From the NCBI RefSeq assembly GCF_029784135.1, contig NC_073745.1:108231716-108295715 (forward strand): a DNA stretch of 64,000 bases, read 5' to 3'. The notes beneath the pieces were generated by a model, which worked only from the letters and a program-made list of their open reading frames with translations, had not been told where the DNA came from and ran no database searches. Of this stretch, positions 27,801-34,689 are shown one piece after another. Numbering within the stretch: the first letter of the stretch is position 1; the number at the start of each line of letters is the position of its first letter. The stretch comes from Toxorhynchites rutilus septentrionalis (lineage: Eukaryota > Arthropoda > Insecta > Diptera > Culicidae). Made by a program: the position numbers and the translations under genes.

Positions 27801-30135
27801 AAGAAAATTTGTTGCGAAAATTCAGCATTTTGCTGCTGTTGTACGTTCACCCAATCGACGTATACCCGACGCATTCCATGGCCACCACGCTCTAATTTTT
27901 GTACCAGTTAGACTTTATATGGATGTAGGTGCAAGTCCAAATGCAAAATTCGCCACAATGATGTGTTTGACAAGCCCAATTGCTAAGCACGCCGTGGAAT
28001 CGAAACATTCGGGTCATCCTCCACACTGGCAGCAACAGCAGCAATATTTTCGGCCGAACGCACATTACGATGATGCACAGGTTTCACAATATCCGCTACG
28101 GATCCAGTTTGTTCGAATTTACGCACTACATTAGCGATTGATGCCCCTTCGGCATCTTCTATCTGATACCCACCACCCAACGACTGTTTACCATACTTCT
28201 GTCATCATTACTCGGTAAACACTGGTGGAGTGAACAAACAATACCCAACAACCAAATAAAATTGCCCTTCTCAGAGCCACCAAATCATCATCAAAGAGTT
28301 TAACGATGTAATTCTTCAAACATATCCAAAATCAACAGATAGCCTAACGCAATCCTACGTCTACTATGCGGTCGTGTCTCGGACACAACTCTCCTGTGAC
28401 TTTTTTAGTGACAATGACAACACAAAAAGTTCTTTTCAGAATCACTGAAAAGTTAATTTTTCGAGTCGAATAATTCATTTTCCGGTTGGATTACTTCACG
28501 TATTGTCATTTGGAAAAAAAAGAAACAAGTAAAAATAAAACAATATATTCAAATTGACAGACCTTCGTGTAGTCTTACGTTTCTCTGGTTGTGTCCCTGA
28601 CATTTCCCACCCGCCTTTTTTTCAATTTTCCGAAATGCAGCGAAACGGTTTCAGCTGGAGTTGGTTCTTTACTTGCCACTTCATAATGCAATGGTGCTCA
28701 ACGCAATGGCTAACTGCTCACTTTTTTCTCTCACTCACATCACCTTTAAATTGTTTGGGCTGGCAAACTCAACTGTTTTCCAAATAATTTTCATTATCCT
28801 CATCATCTTAAAAATACGATTGAAGACATTGCAATATCTATTAGACACCAATGGGGATAGCGAAATACATCGCGTGACACATCCTTAACGAAATAAAGAC
28901 AGCCTTCATTACCAATTCGATTATGTTCTCCAGGTACTCTGCGGTTGATGTCATAAAATAGGATGGTATTAAATTTTGTAACTGTAAATCATAGTTCCCG
29001 ATGGCCCTTTCCAGTCTGCATTTTATCTATAGCTTATGGTTATATTTATCCTCATGTATGGTTCAAGTTAAATTATAGAAATGTAGAGGAGCACTGGAAT
29101 GGAGGAAATGTGAAATTGACACAGCAAACACCCTAGCCATAAAGCTTCCCAACAGATCGTTGCTGATTGAAGAATGCTTCACTACACGCGACTGAACCTC
29201 TTTATCCACTCTTGTCTGCGAAGGGTATTTGACATTATAATCACCTAAACACAAGACTGCCGTTTGCAGATAATCGTCACAGAAATGTGATCAACGTTCG
29301 ATACTTTAACAGTCTCTTTGCACGCTAGCAACAGCGCGAGTTTCAATCAATTGTACCAAACACATACCGAACATTTACATTCATTGCTGCTGGAAGATTG
29401 ATCAGGTGATTAGTAAGTTACGCCTCGTAGCCTCCGTCGTTCGTTGGGTGGATTTCTGTGTTTCACTGTGTTTCTTCTATTGGTGTTTGACAGTGAGATA
29501 GTGTCCAATTTGCCAACCTCAAAATAGGTTATTAAACCGTCCTTAGCGAATGTGCCGTTACCTGTTGTATAAGATAGTCTCTTAATGTGGTGGGTGTGTA
29601 ACGAATAGTTATCTAGAATATATGGTTTCTGAACTGATTGATTAATACGGAAAAGAAGTTATGCAGTAATCATCGTTCATCCCGAGTCACAAGGTTTGGA
29701 TGGAGTTTCCTTATTTTCAATTTGTTGATGGAGCAGCATGGTAATTTTTCCTTGTACATGCTTCATCAGTTTCTTCGGTATGCAGAAGTTTTGAAACTTT
29801 CAAATCACATTTAATAGTCTCATGACCCATTTCACTATACTATTCAACAACGAATAAAGCTTAACTCACATCCCACTATCCGAAGCGGCGTTTATTTTCT
29901 TCTGCTGTTCCAGCAAGCGGAAGTACTGCTTCAACTGCCACTCGAACTCGCTCGGTAGCTGCAATCGCACTTTATCCGTACTGATGGGCTGCTTGAAAGC
30001 GGTTAATTTTTTCCCTTTGAACAATTCCTCTAGAACGAGAATTTCACGCAAAATCGACGGATACACGGAGAAGATATCCGCCCGGCTAACGTAGAAGAGA
30101 TAATCGGCACACATGTTGACACTAGATAATGGCAT
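4829..30135 (-). CDS. Nsun7: NSUN7-like putative RNA (cytosine-5) methyltransferase, five exons
   Basis: This is a NOL1/NOP2/Sun-family protein resembling NSUN7, a putative RNA m5C methyltransferase. Proposed join on the minus strand: 30135-29870, 16987-16683, 15824-15766, 6963-6897, 6807-4829. The sum is 2676 nt (891 aa plus stop TGA) and all four junctions keep phase (2, 1, 0, 1) with GT..AG sites. The family match rests on an exon-4 block (LILYDMYLRKF), a KIAAALTRIRIQNSAYS block and the Rossmann-like C-terminal half. Human NSUN7 is somewhat over 700 aa, so this protein is longer, mainly at the N-terminus and in a charged C-terminal tail. The two motifs that hold catalytic cysteines in NSUN enzymes read NPPSSYS (about residues 484-490) and QTHS (551-554), with no cysteine, so methyltransferase activity is doubtful. 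Met1 has T at -3. Met8, preceded by CAAC, has the better insect start context. Introns 1 (12.9 kb) and 3 (8.8 kb) are filled with transposons. Confidence 0.85.
6897..6963 (-). CDS. Nsun7: NSUN7-like gene, coding exon 4
   Basis: Begins after acceptor TTTTAG with LEYETTRVWLILYDMYLRKFGK, the most recognisable NSUN7 block. The preferred donor is GTGAGC at 6896, which leaves an 89-nt intron ending AATAG at 6808 and a 67-nt exon. A weaker alternative donor, GTAAAA at 6839, gives an implausible 32-nt intron but also keeps frame. Reading straight through meets a TAG stop, so some splice must occur here. Confidence 0.7.
6964..7338. other. Intron 3 sequence of the NSUN7-like gene, nothing recognised
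   Basis: AT-rich, no ORF or repeat identified before the SINE at about 7340. Confidence 0.5.
7340..7610 (+). mobile_element. tRNA-derived SINE (Feilai-like), copy 1
   Basis: The head carries Pol III promoter boxes: an A-box-like GTGGCCGGATGGTTAG and a B box GGTTCGATTCC. The body ACTTGCACTGTGGTCACGCG and the tail ATGCTACGTTGAGAAGG are shared with the copies at 8806 and 20354. This is not a functional tRNA; no cloverleaf forms downstream of the boxes. Confidence 0.8.
7689..8335 (-). mobile_element. 3' end of an I/LOA-group LINE (RNase H C-terminus, 3' UTR, A-tail)
   Basis: On the minus strand the sequence reads GYHDIEHVVWSC and VPVRDVLAQLD, then a stop, then the C-terminal TYLFLKTIDLRV. The 3' UTR ends ACTGAGCC...AATAAACGATTT plus an A-run (T-run at 7689). 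An in-frame TGA and frameshifts show it is dead. The same 3' end occurs at 22042-22512. Confidence 0.7.
8336..8805. other. Intronic spacer, possibly more decayed LINE
   Basis: No clear homology; no ORF longer than about 60 codons. Confidence 0.35.
8806..8996 (-). mobile_element. tRNA-derived SINE (Feilai-like), copy 2, diverged
   Basis: The reverse complement reproduces copies 1 and 3 (GGTTCGTTTCCCGTTCTGGT, then the CACTGTAGTCAC body) with many substitutions, so it is the oldest of the three. Confidence 0.8.
8997..9557. other. Intron 3 sequence, nothing recognised
   Basis: AT-rich, no coding signal. Confidence 0.45.
9560..10740 (-). mobile_element. mariner transposon, nearly full-length
   Basis: A TA dinucleotide precedes the terminus GGCTGTCAAAAAAGTCC at 9560. 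Inside is a minus-strand mariner transposase gene (10674-9633). The opposite TIR is not clear. It sits in intron 3 of the NSUN7-like gene on the same strand. Confidence 0.75.
9633..10674 (-). pseudogene. mariner transposase pseudogene
   Basis: Would encode a mariner DDD transposase of about 345 aa. The N-terminus MEPNKEKIRHILQYYYDKGK carries the helix-turn-helix region. TGDEKWV holds the first catalytic Asp, HQDNARLH the second and YSPDLAPSDYHLF the third. Defects seen: TAA after SQAAN near residue 28, and a one-base frameshift in a run of eight A where TLTQKKHL is followed by the wrong frame. A 15-nt net insertion after QDNARLH (a slipped copy of CATCAGGACAACGCCAGG) changes the 34-residue spacing between Asp 2 and Asp 3 to 39. 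The open part is 198 codons. Confidence 0.88.
10745..11695. other. Intron 3 sequence with a small stem-loop at 10887-10918
   Basis: CAACGGCTCA and TGAGCCGTTG form a short hairpin. The rest is featureless. Confidence 0.4.
11700..13459 (+). mobile_element. pogo/jerky-type TIR element (1760 bp, TA duplication)
   Basis: Flanked by TA at 11698 and 13460. The left terminus is GAGTAGTGCGGGGCAAAAGC; the right terminus read inversely is GAGTAGTGCGAGGCAAAGGT. A second pair of related termini lies back to back at 12612-12681, so this could be two abutting copies. It contains a transposase N-terminal relic. Confidence 0.6.
11815..12205 (+). pseudogene. pogo/jerky transposase N-terminal relic (HTH and CENP-B-type DNA-binding domains)
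   Basis: ISKRWIAAVLGISESALRKR reads as a psq-type helix-turn-helix. A frameshift later, FTSEQSENLANHCRALDKVF and GMTLKDLRHLSFDFAEA, then KLVGKDWASSFMRNHSL, match the CENP-B-type second HTH of jerky/Tigger transposases. The DDE domain is missing. Broken by at least two frameshifts and a stop. Confidence 0.7.
13460..14304. other. Intron 3 sequence, nothing recognised
   Basis: Small chance ORFs only. Confidence 0.45.
14307..15383. mobile_element. TIR element with internal ACGCGG minisatellite (1077 bp, TA duplication)
   Basis: TA at 14305 and 15384 flank CACCCAGGTTTTTTTTACGC (left) and CACTCAGGTTTGTTTTTACG (right, inverted). Next to the right end lies a cluster of AACCGCG..TTGGAAAATCCGCG units (15275-15370), and one unit sits beside the left end. 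The same family recurs at 33047-33290. Confidence 0.6.
15385..15764. other. Intron 3 sequence adjacent to exon 3, nothing recognised
   Basis: AT-rich, contains only the 5' splice site of intron 3. Confidence 0.5.
15766..15824 (-). CDS. Nsun7: NSUN7-like gene, coding exon 3 (59 nt micro-exon)
   Basis: A 59-nt exon between acceptor TTCATTCAAG and a perfect donor GTAAGT. With the leftover base of exon 2 it reads FKLVLQQALKNIRFYENYPQ, matching the short alpha-helical block (ALK...) found before the LYD block in NSUN7 proteins. It is too short for simple ORF detection; phase agreement on both sides supports it. Confidence 0.8.
15825..16682. other. Intron 2 of the NSUN7-like gene
   Basis: 858-nt intron between donor GTAAGT (16682) and acceptor CATTCAAG (15825). 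No repeat recognised. Confidence 0.6.
16683..16987 (-). CDS. Nsun7: NSUN7-like gene, coding exon 2
   Basis: A 305-nt exon between acceptor TTCTAG and donor GTAAGT. The frame reads IQLRTSLDLKETTLWEP, then a basic patch (RRKRRCC), and ends KVYSMIYDVFR. GC content is clearly higher than in the surrounding intron, as expected for coding sequence. It precedes the helical N-terminal part of the NSUN7 fold. Confidence 0.8.
16988..17555. other. Intron 1 sequence next to exon 2, nothing recognised
   Basis: AT-rich without coding signal. Confidence 0.45.
17556..17785 (+). pseudogene. Tc1/mariner-superfamily transposase C-terminal relic
   Basis: Reads MTLPDWCKANDVV, then (shifted frame) PKDIIPQDISELRPIEYWAI and TKQNLRKHPEVVRTVEE. 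The RPIE-YWA-K block around the last acidic residue is typical of IS630/Tc1/mariner DDE domains. Only the C-terminal third survives. Confidence 0.65.
18155..18560 (+). pseudogene. pogo/jerky DDE transposase relic
   Basis: Contains TMSASGEFLPPMFIF, WSTLTTCSEWFYYFLSNTRP, then DxHSIH and ARKNFVLIVSIPPHTSHKTQ-like blocks across frameshifts, the core of pogo/Tigger/jerky DDE_1 transposases. A triplicated GAAGGATCT is present at 18258-18280. Disrupted. Confidence 0.7.
18733..18803. repeat. Short imperfect hairpin
   Basis: CACATGAATCCATCCATTTG and its inverse ATGGATCAAATGGATTCATG pair with a four-base bulge (CATC), flanked by GCGCC / GGCAC-like bases. May be a solo MITE end or chance. Confidence 0.5.
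18804..19735. other. Intron 1 sequence, nothing recognised
   Basis: No ORF with family resemblance; CA-rich patch at 19660-19690. Confidence 0.4.
19737..20098. mobile_element. Probable small MITE with inverted termini
   Basis: Left GCCCTATTATATAAATCGA and right (inverted) GGCCCTATTTTAGAAATCGA resemble each other, about 360 bp apart, both followed inward by ATCGAG/GAGCAAAAT motifs. Target duplication not clear. Confidence 0.4.
20192..20219. repeat. Microsatellite (CTCTA)n
   Basis: Four to five copies of TCTAC/CTCTA in a row. Confidence 0.7.
20354..20623 (+). mobile_element. tRNA-derived SINE (Feilai-like), copy 3, intact with 14-bp target duplication
   Basis: Flanked by perfect duplications ATGAACAGGGAATG at 20340-20353 and 20624-20637. 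It has the A box (GTGGCCGAGTGG), B box (GGTTCGATTCC), body and an AAGAAGAAAAAG tail. This is the youngest of the three copies, judged by the intact duplication. Confidence 0.85.
20640..21415. other. Intron 1 sequence, nothing recognised
   Basis: Featureless AT-rich DNA. Confidence 0.4.
21420..21978 (+). mobile_element. Dyad-ended repeat family, copy G (3' half)
   Basis: Shares ACGGTTTCCCC..CACAGACATCAAAA units with copies at 26380 and 39560, and ends ATGATTGCGTAGTTC..TGCGGTCGTGTCC like the other members. No 5' dyad is seen. An ORF of 97 codons inside has no known relative. Confidence 0.55.
22042..22512 (+). mobile_element. 3' end of an I/LOA-group LINE with A-tail
   Basis: Reads VRDVLARVDLDYMSQIYVFL then KAIDLRV and stop, followed by a 3' UTR with a GTGTGATTGAGA microsatellite (22250-22300), CTCGAGTCGACCGCGAGTAA and AACTGAGCCTG, ending in a run of A. 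5'-truncated copy, plus strand, in intron 1. Confidence 0.75.
22620..22817 (-). pseudogene. mariner transposase C-terminal fragment with terminal repeat
   Basis: Minus strand reads VFGGQRFDNTEEIRDAVTSY then LGIEKLVPRYEKCLERYGDY and VEK stop at 22638, the classic mariner C-terminus. CGAGGATCGTTCAAAAATTC just beyond resembles a mariner TIR. Its upstream part was cut off where the next element inserted. Confidence 0.75.
22821..25081. mobile_element. PIF/Harbinger-like TIR element carrying a nested foldback element
   Basis: TAA at 22818 and 25082 flank AGGCTGATTTAGACGGTGCC (left) and TAGCTGATTTACACATTGAC (right, inverted), both followed by GCGCCAGTTACTTG-like motifs. The three-base TWA duplication suggests PIF/Harbinger. 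No transposase recognised; 24490-24990 may be its own interior. Confidence 0.5.
23128..24487. mobile_element. Foldback element with long TIRs and internal 120-bp-class tandem repeats
   Basis: Left end AAACGGTGTTATTTGGCTTG and right end (inverted) AAACGGTTTTATTTAGCTTG begin inverted repeats of about 230 bp. These contain ATGTTTGTAACATG, GTAGCGCTTTACCACAT and TCTGCAGTCATTATAAAACT. Between them, units of AATGCAAATCCAAAATGGCC...GGGTATCAAATGAAAGGGCT repeat about six times (23300-24060). One inverted unit lies at 24140-24260. Confidence 0.75.
25095..25262 (+). mobile_element. 3' fragment of the tRNA-SINE family also present at 43537
   Basis: AATGGCTACTGTGTAA occurs twice, followed by AATTCGGCTGTTACAGC and AATAAACAGATGGGATAAAA, the same succession as at 43830-44010. 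Confidence 0.6.
25263..25940. other. Intron 1 sequence, nothing recognised
   Basis: No recognised repeat; one 86-codon ORF without relatives that I know. Confidence 0.4.
26834..27023. repeat. Long near-perfect inverted repeat (92-bp arms, 6-nt loop)
   Basis: The left arm 26834-26925 (ATAGGGAAAACATATTTG...) pairs with 26932-27023; I count only about two to three mismatches. The centre is AATTG-GACTTA-CAATT. A transcript of either strand would fold into one long hairpin. Confidence 0.9.
27184..28250 (-). pseudogene. Tc1/mariner-superfamily (Tc3-like) transposase relic
   Basis: CAGGGTTTTCCAACTTTAAA after a TA at 27182 is the terminus. Minus-strand pieces in order: helix-turn-helix region (IANVVRKFEQTGSVADIV, 28180-27983), catalytic part IFFSDEAHFELGGYVN through VTVWCALWSGGVIGP (27874-27623), and C-terminus LWGYAKDRVYANSP (27486-27289). 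Several frameshifts separate them. The distal TIR is not seen. Confidence 0.75.
28392..29869. other. Intron 1 sequence next to exon 1, nothing recognised
   Basis: The 63-codon minus-strand ORF at 29254-29063 (GDYNVKYPSQTR...) vaguely resembles LINE endonuclease debris but cannot be assigned. Confidence 0.35.
29870..30135 (-). CDS. Nsun7: NSUN7-like gene, coding exon 1
   Basis: First coding exon: 266 nt encoding 88 residues plus two bases. It ends GGGAT before donor GTGAGT and joins exon 2 as ATC (Ile). The encoded stretch is rich in charged and aromatic residues and lacks a signal peptide. It was assigned to this gene because its phase-2 end fits exon 2 exactly and no other partner exon is visible. 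Translation could start at 30135 (Met1) or 30114 (Met8, better context). A non-coding 5' exon further upstream cannot be excluded. Confidence 0.7.
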
Positions 30136-30735
30136 TTATTCTATTCTGTTGCGGAAATACTCCGAACTGAAACTTCACAGGTTTGTCCTCGAAAAGCGTC
30201 ACGTTCAACCCGACTCATGGTTACTAGTGATCAAATCGTACCACTCCAACAGCTGATGAACGAAAAAACGCACATGCAAATTCCATCCAGAGGCTCATGC
30301 TGCACTACTCCAACAAATGTAACATGTTCTCAACGCCACGCTTCTACTTTCCAGCGCGGAGGAATGTGGGTCTTTCTAGCGTTACAAGTGGCCGCCACAC
30401 AATGCACCACGTCGTATAACGCGCCGGAATCTAGCACGTAAACTTGTGCTTTCGCTTGCCTCCGCAATTTGCTACTGAGCCCTGGGAAGTGGTCTCTGAA
30501 CTACGGCGCTGCGGTTTATCCCCACCTCCAGTGGGTTAAGGTAAGCGGTTGCCATGCACATTTATTACATCTATCAGCTAGAATATGCTTTTTGTGGGTT
30601 TCATAACGTGTTCCAACTTTTTGCGGTCGTTTGTTTGCTCTTAGCCATCACAGCAAGGAATTATACTAGTCTTATACTTTATTCAACAATGTTTCAGTTC
30701 ACACTTTTCCCAAACGAATTCGAAGGCCTTGCGAA
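30136..30735. other. Upstream region of the NSUN7-like gene
   Basis: Should hold the promoter and 5' UTR. No TATA box or initiator can be singled out; GC content is locally higher than in the flanking repeats. Confidence 0.4.
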
Positions 30736-30737
30736 CC

Positions 30738-32438
30738 TTTTGACGTATAACTACGTCTTTCATTAAGGGTGCCAAATCAGAAAACAGGTCACGTTTTTAT
30801 GAAATAAAGTTAACGGTAATAACTATTTTTGCCGCGAACGGATTCTGACGATTTACATACCAAACGAATCGGAGATTCCCTAAGATTTGTTTGATATGCT
30901 ATAATTACAATCCCATAGTCTGTTTATGGTTTAAATTGATGAAAATTGGAAGCATTCCCATTTACTCATACATTTGTTCTGTTCATTTGTGTTTTTTCCC
31001 GGACAGAGCTGTCAATAACGAGCAACTTATCGACGAGCAACGAAGGAGAAATTGTAAAATGTAAAGTCTCCGTGAACAAAGGCAAAGAAGAAGAACGAAG
31101 GGGAATATTTGCCTAGAGTATAAACAGTGGATCTTGCTGAAGCAAATTTCTTTCTTCGTGAGGACACAGACTGGACAACACCGTTGCTGAGCGAGCTGGA
31201 CGGCGAGGGATCGAATGGTTTTCTCAAGGCAATGTTGGTGGAGTAGTAATATGAAGAAAGAGTAGAGTTTTGTAAGGGCCTTTTCGAAGGCTACAGACGA
31301 ATGAACTGAAGAAGTTTAAAGTCTCTTTAATGCAACACGGAAAGGAAAGAAATGCAAACTTTCAGTATCATTCTAGATACGAAAAAATGAACATCGCTTG
31401 TTCTTCCTTGTTTTGCGCCATCACATGTCTTCGTTTCGGACTGAGCTGTGGACGCGTCCAAATTACTCACTCACTGATGTCTCTGGCATTGCAATCCTTG
31501 CACCAAACTGACGCCTTTGCATTGATGTTTTGAGCTACACAATTGTGTGGGGAATCATCAAGCTAGGCTATCGTCGGCTAACCAAGAAAATAAATGTTTT
31601 GGAATTTGGCCTGTGATTGGGTTTCGCACGACGGTAGGACAACTCTCTCCACAAAGGATGACAGCTAAGCTAATCTAGACTGGCAATATTAACAGGAAGA
31701 GCTTCTATTGAGAAGAGCGCAAAACAGAGACAAGGGTGTGTATATTTAGTTGCTTCAAGCCATCGATATATGGATATTTGTGTGCGTACGTGCGTGCTTC
31801 ATAACGTACGTAAAAATAGTGCATCTTCGCTACGCTGAAATCCCATTTGTAATGATAAATATAAACAAGGAGGGGAGATAGCGGCAGGAAATTATTTATG
31901 CTAGGGTATTAGTAATGAACCTCTGCTGAGCCAAATATTCAGCTTTTTTAACATTGCTTGTGTTCTGTCATCATAAAGGCTTCGTTGGTGCCTTTGACAT
32001 TGCATTTGACTCTATGCTGAACCAGATGTTAAGGTTGTGCACCAAAAAATTATTTGGGGAATACCAAGTTATTTAATAAGTTATAATAAGTCATAAATTT
32101 ATTTGGGCTCGCGTGCAGATAGAGTTTATTTCGCTTATTTAGTCACCAAGAAAGTAAATGTCGTTATGGACTTTTGTATGTGATTTGGTTTCGCATGCCA
32201 GTAGCAAAACTTTCTCCACTAAGGATGACAGCTGCGCTTATCTCGAGCATGTATTGTTCTGCGAGCACAAGAATGAATCATCAAACAATTATCGTCAAAT
32301 GACGACCAAACTGGTAGAATGGTTATTTCAAAATTTTCGTAGCATTATAAAATAATATCCACAGTAATAAACAAGCGACTTGAATTAAACTACAGCATAG
32401 TTTTACGTTAACAATGCGGTCGTGTCTTGAACAAAACC
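30738..32438 (+). mobile_element. Dyad-ended repeat family, copy A (about 1.7 kb)
   Basis: Begins TTTTGACGTATAACTACGTC then AAGGGTGCCAAATCAGAAAA, and ends GCGGTCGTGTCTTG. Its interior (e.g. GATGACAGCTAAGCTAATCT and AAAATTATTTGG) is repeated in copy D. It includes a GACGAATGAACTGAAGAAGT..AAGTCTCTTTAAT hairpin tail motif at 31297. Confidence 0.65.
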
Positions 32439-33045
32439 TCCTATAATTTTTTTTACGAATCAAAACGGTGCTCCTATGAATAATAGATAACGACACAAAC
32501 GGTAACGTAACTGATTAAAAATCCTGGAGGAATGGCGGAATACGTCAAACTAATTATTTTTAATTATTACGACGACCATGTCTCAATTTAATACCTTGTG
32601 TTCGTATTTACCTTTAGCGAACGAATGCCGCCATACTCGCGACATTGCAAATTCTCTAAAAAAATCGAATGCTGCCATACATACGGCATTCCGTTATATT
32701 TCAGAAATTCTGTTAGGTTATACATATGTACTTTTTTGTCTCAAATTCCGAACACTTCATTTTTAAATGTAAATTTACTGAACTTTAATGTTATAAATAA
32801 TTGAATAATAAAAATCCTGACATTCTTTGTGGTATAGGTTTCATTTTAACATCATTTACAGGTATCGATACTGACAATAACTTATAATACTAAGCATTTG
32901 AAAAAAAGTGACTGTCAAAACCAGCGATAAAATGTTTGCGTTAGAAAATTCGGAATTTGAATCGAGTTTCGAAACACAAAATCCAAATTTTTGGGAGTAT
33001 AGTATTTTTCCAAAGAAGAATAGATAATTGACTTTAATTTAATAT
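32439..33045. other. Intergenic AT-rich sequence, nothing recognised
   Basis: Short overlapping ORFs only. Confidence 0.4.
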
Positions 33046-33046
33046 A

Positions 33047-33290
33047 CATCAAGGTTTTTTTTACGAGGTTTTTTACGCAGATTTTCCAATTAACGCGGTT
33101 TTTTTTACGCGGATTTTCCAATTAGCACGGTTTTTTACGCGGATTTTCCAATTAACGCGGTTTTTTTACGCGGATTTTCCAATTAACGCGTTTTTTTTAC
33201 TCGTTTTTTCGAAAAAACGCGGATTTTCCAATCAACGCGGTTTTTTACAAGTTACGTATCCCCCGCCTAAAAAAAACAAAAACTTGAGTG
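33047..33290. mobile_element. MITE made almost entirely of a 31-bp-class minisatellite (244 bp, TA duplication)
   Basis: TA at 33045 and 33291. Left CATCAAGGTTTTTTTTACG and right (inverted) CACTCAAGTTTTTGTTTTTT match the element at 14307. Between them about five units of TTTTACGCGGATTTTCCAAT plus TAACGCGG repeat. Confidence 0.75.
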
Positions 33291-33292
33291 TA

Positions 33293-34160
33293 TCGATTAT
33301 CTGAACCGGTCTCAACCGAGCAACCGAGCTCAAAAGTTATGATTTTTTTTGAATAGCATTTTTGCTGTTCGGAATTTGAGACAAATATAATCAAACATAT
33401 TTTTAGCTTTTCTCCATGAATATGTATTAGTAAATCAATTTTCTGGTGGACACATGAAAGAAAAGGCTCTATTGTATCCAAAAACCACACTAACACTATT
33501 TTGAGTAATGAGACACTGTTTAATGGCCAACAAAGCTAAAATGTTCGGAATTCAAGACGTTTAAGACATTTACAAGATAGACTACAAAATTCGCATTATT
33601 GTTAGGTGGAAATAATTTCTCCTTAATTTTTTCACGAAGAACGAAATCATAGCAATATCTGATTTTTCTTAGTTTGGGTTTTCTCGTCAAAGTTGAGTTC
33701 ACCACCTCTAAGAGGAACAATCGGACTAGAGCCGCTCGAACAGTGACTCTATCAAACTATTTGTACTCGCGTTCCGATGACTTAATCGGCCAACAACAAG
33801 GGATCTGGAGAAAATTCGCAGATCTACCTGAAGCGAAGAACCAAGTAAAATGTTTAAGAAACCTCTGTTGTCCAAATATCATCTCTTGCTTCAGACCCAA
33901 GAGTGTGACTCAAGACATAAACTCAAAAAACAAACAATTACACTACTACGAACAATTTAAACCAATTTAGTTTCTCCAAAAAACGAAACTAAATTACATA
34001 ACTTAGGTTATACATTTATTACCTTCACAAAATTTATTTATTATATTCCTATTCTAAATGATCCCCCACTGTGCCACGTGCGTCTTCATTTATTAGTCCT
34101 CGTAGATTCATAGTGATCACTGTACTTTTATATCATTTGAATCCCCACCCATAAGCACAT
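33293..34160. other. Intergenic sequence, nothing recognised
   Basis: Contains a 98-codon plus-strand ORF (33674-33970) without recognisable family. Confidence 0.4.
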
Positions 34161-34161
34161 G

Positions 34162-34368
34162 TTATTTCGCTCTACTCGCTCTGCCCGGAGTGTTCTTGTA
34201 ACGTAGCACTTCCTTCCGATGGAAAAAGTCCTCGTCGGAAACCTTGACTCCAGATCGTGGGGTCAGCAGTGCATCCAGCTGTCCTCTGCGATGTGTCGAG
34301 TCTCTAAGAAAGTGTTCGTGGGAAAGACAATCCTGATTAAACCGCCGTTGAACGGCTGTTCGACGCAA
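34162..34368 (-). CDS. Unidentified exon-like ORF, C-terminal piece
   Basis: 68 codons, minus strand, ending KNTPGRASRAK and TAA. The segment is richer in GC than its surroundings, uses balanced codons, and is charged throughout (FLRDSTHRRGQLDALL, SDEDFFHRKEVLRYK), which looks like real coding DNA. The Met sits within a longer open frame with possible acceptor CGAACAG upstream. I do not recognise the family. It could be the last exon of a gene, an intronless pseudogene or a repeat. Confidence 0.3.
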   Translation of the reverse strand: MRRTAVQRRFNQDCLSHEHFLRDSTHRRGQLDALLTPRSGVKVSDEDFFHRKEVLRYKNTPGRASRAK

Positions 34369-34387
34369 TAAGTTTTTGCTTTATGGT

Positions 34388-34685
34388 AAAAAAAGCTTTA
34401 CTTTACCTGATGGAGCTTTATTACAAAACCCAGACAGAACACAACAAACTCCTAAAAATTTCAAATTCTTTCATTATTTTTCCTATTCAAAAAAATCAAA
34501 CTATAATTAAGGGGGGACCCCGGTCTAGAAAGTTGCAAAAAAAGCTTTACTTTACCTGATGGAGCTTTATTACAAAACCCAGACAGAACACAACAAACTC
34601 CTAAAAATTTCAAATTCTTTCATTATTTTTCCTATTCAAAAAAATCAAACTATAATTAAGGGGGGACCCCGGTCTAGAAAGTTGC
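34388..34685. repeat. Exact tandem duplication, 2 x 149 bp
   Basis: The segment from AAAAAAAGCTTTACTTTACC to GGTCTAGAAAGTTGC occurs twice head to tail with no difference that I can see; unit spacing is 149 bp. Confidence 0.92.
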
Positions 34686-34689
34686 AAAA

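Larger units (their letters stand above)
26170..28391 (+). mobile_element. Dyad-ended repeat family, copy F, carrying a hairpin and a nested transposon
   Basis: Starts TTTTTTGACGTAGGATTACG and ends CGCAATCCTACGTC...GCGGTCGTGTCTCGGACAC, the two ends being inverted relative to each other. The interior has the CCTAACAGAGACATCAAAAC minisatellite (26390-26560), a 92-bp-arm hairpin (26834-27023) and a Tc1/mariner insertion from 27184. Confidence 0.6.

Noticed and set aside
33047..33290. CRISPR-like array
   Set aside because: Repeats are contiguous without unique spacers, lie in a TIR element of a eukaryotic genome, and there are no cas genes.
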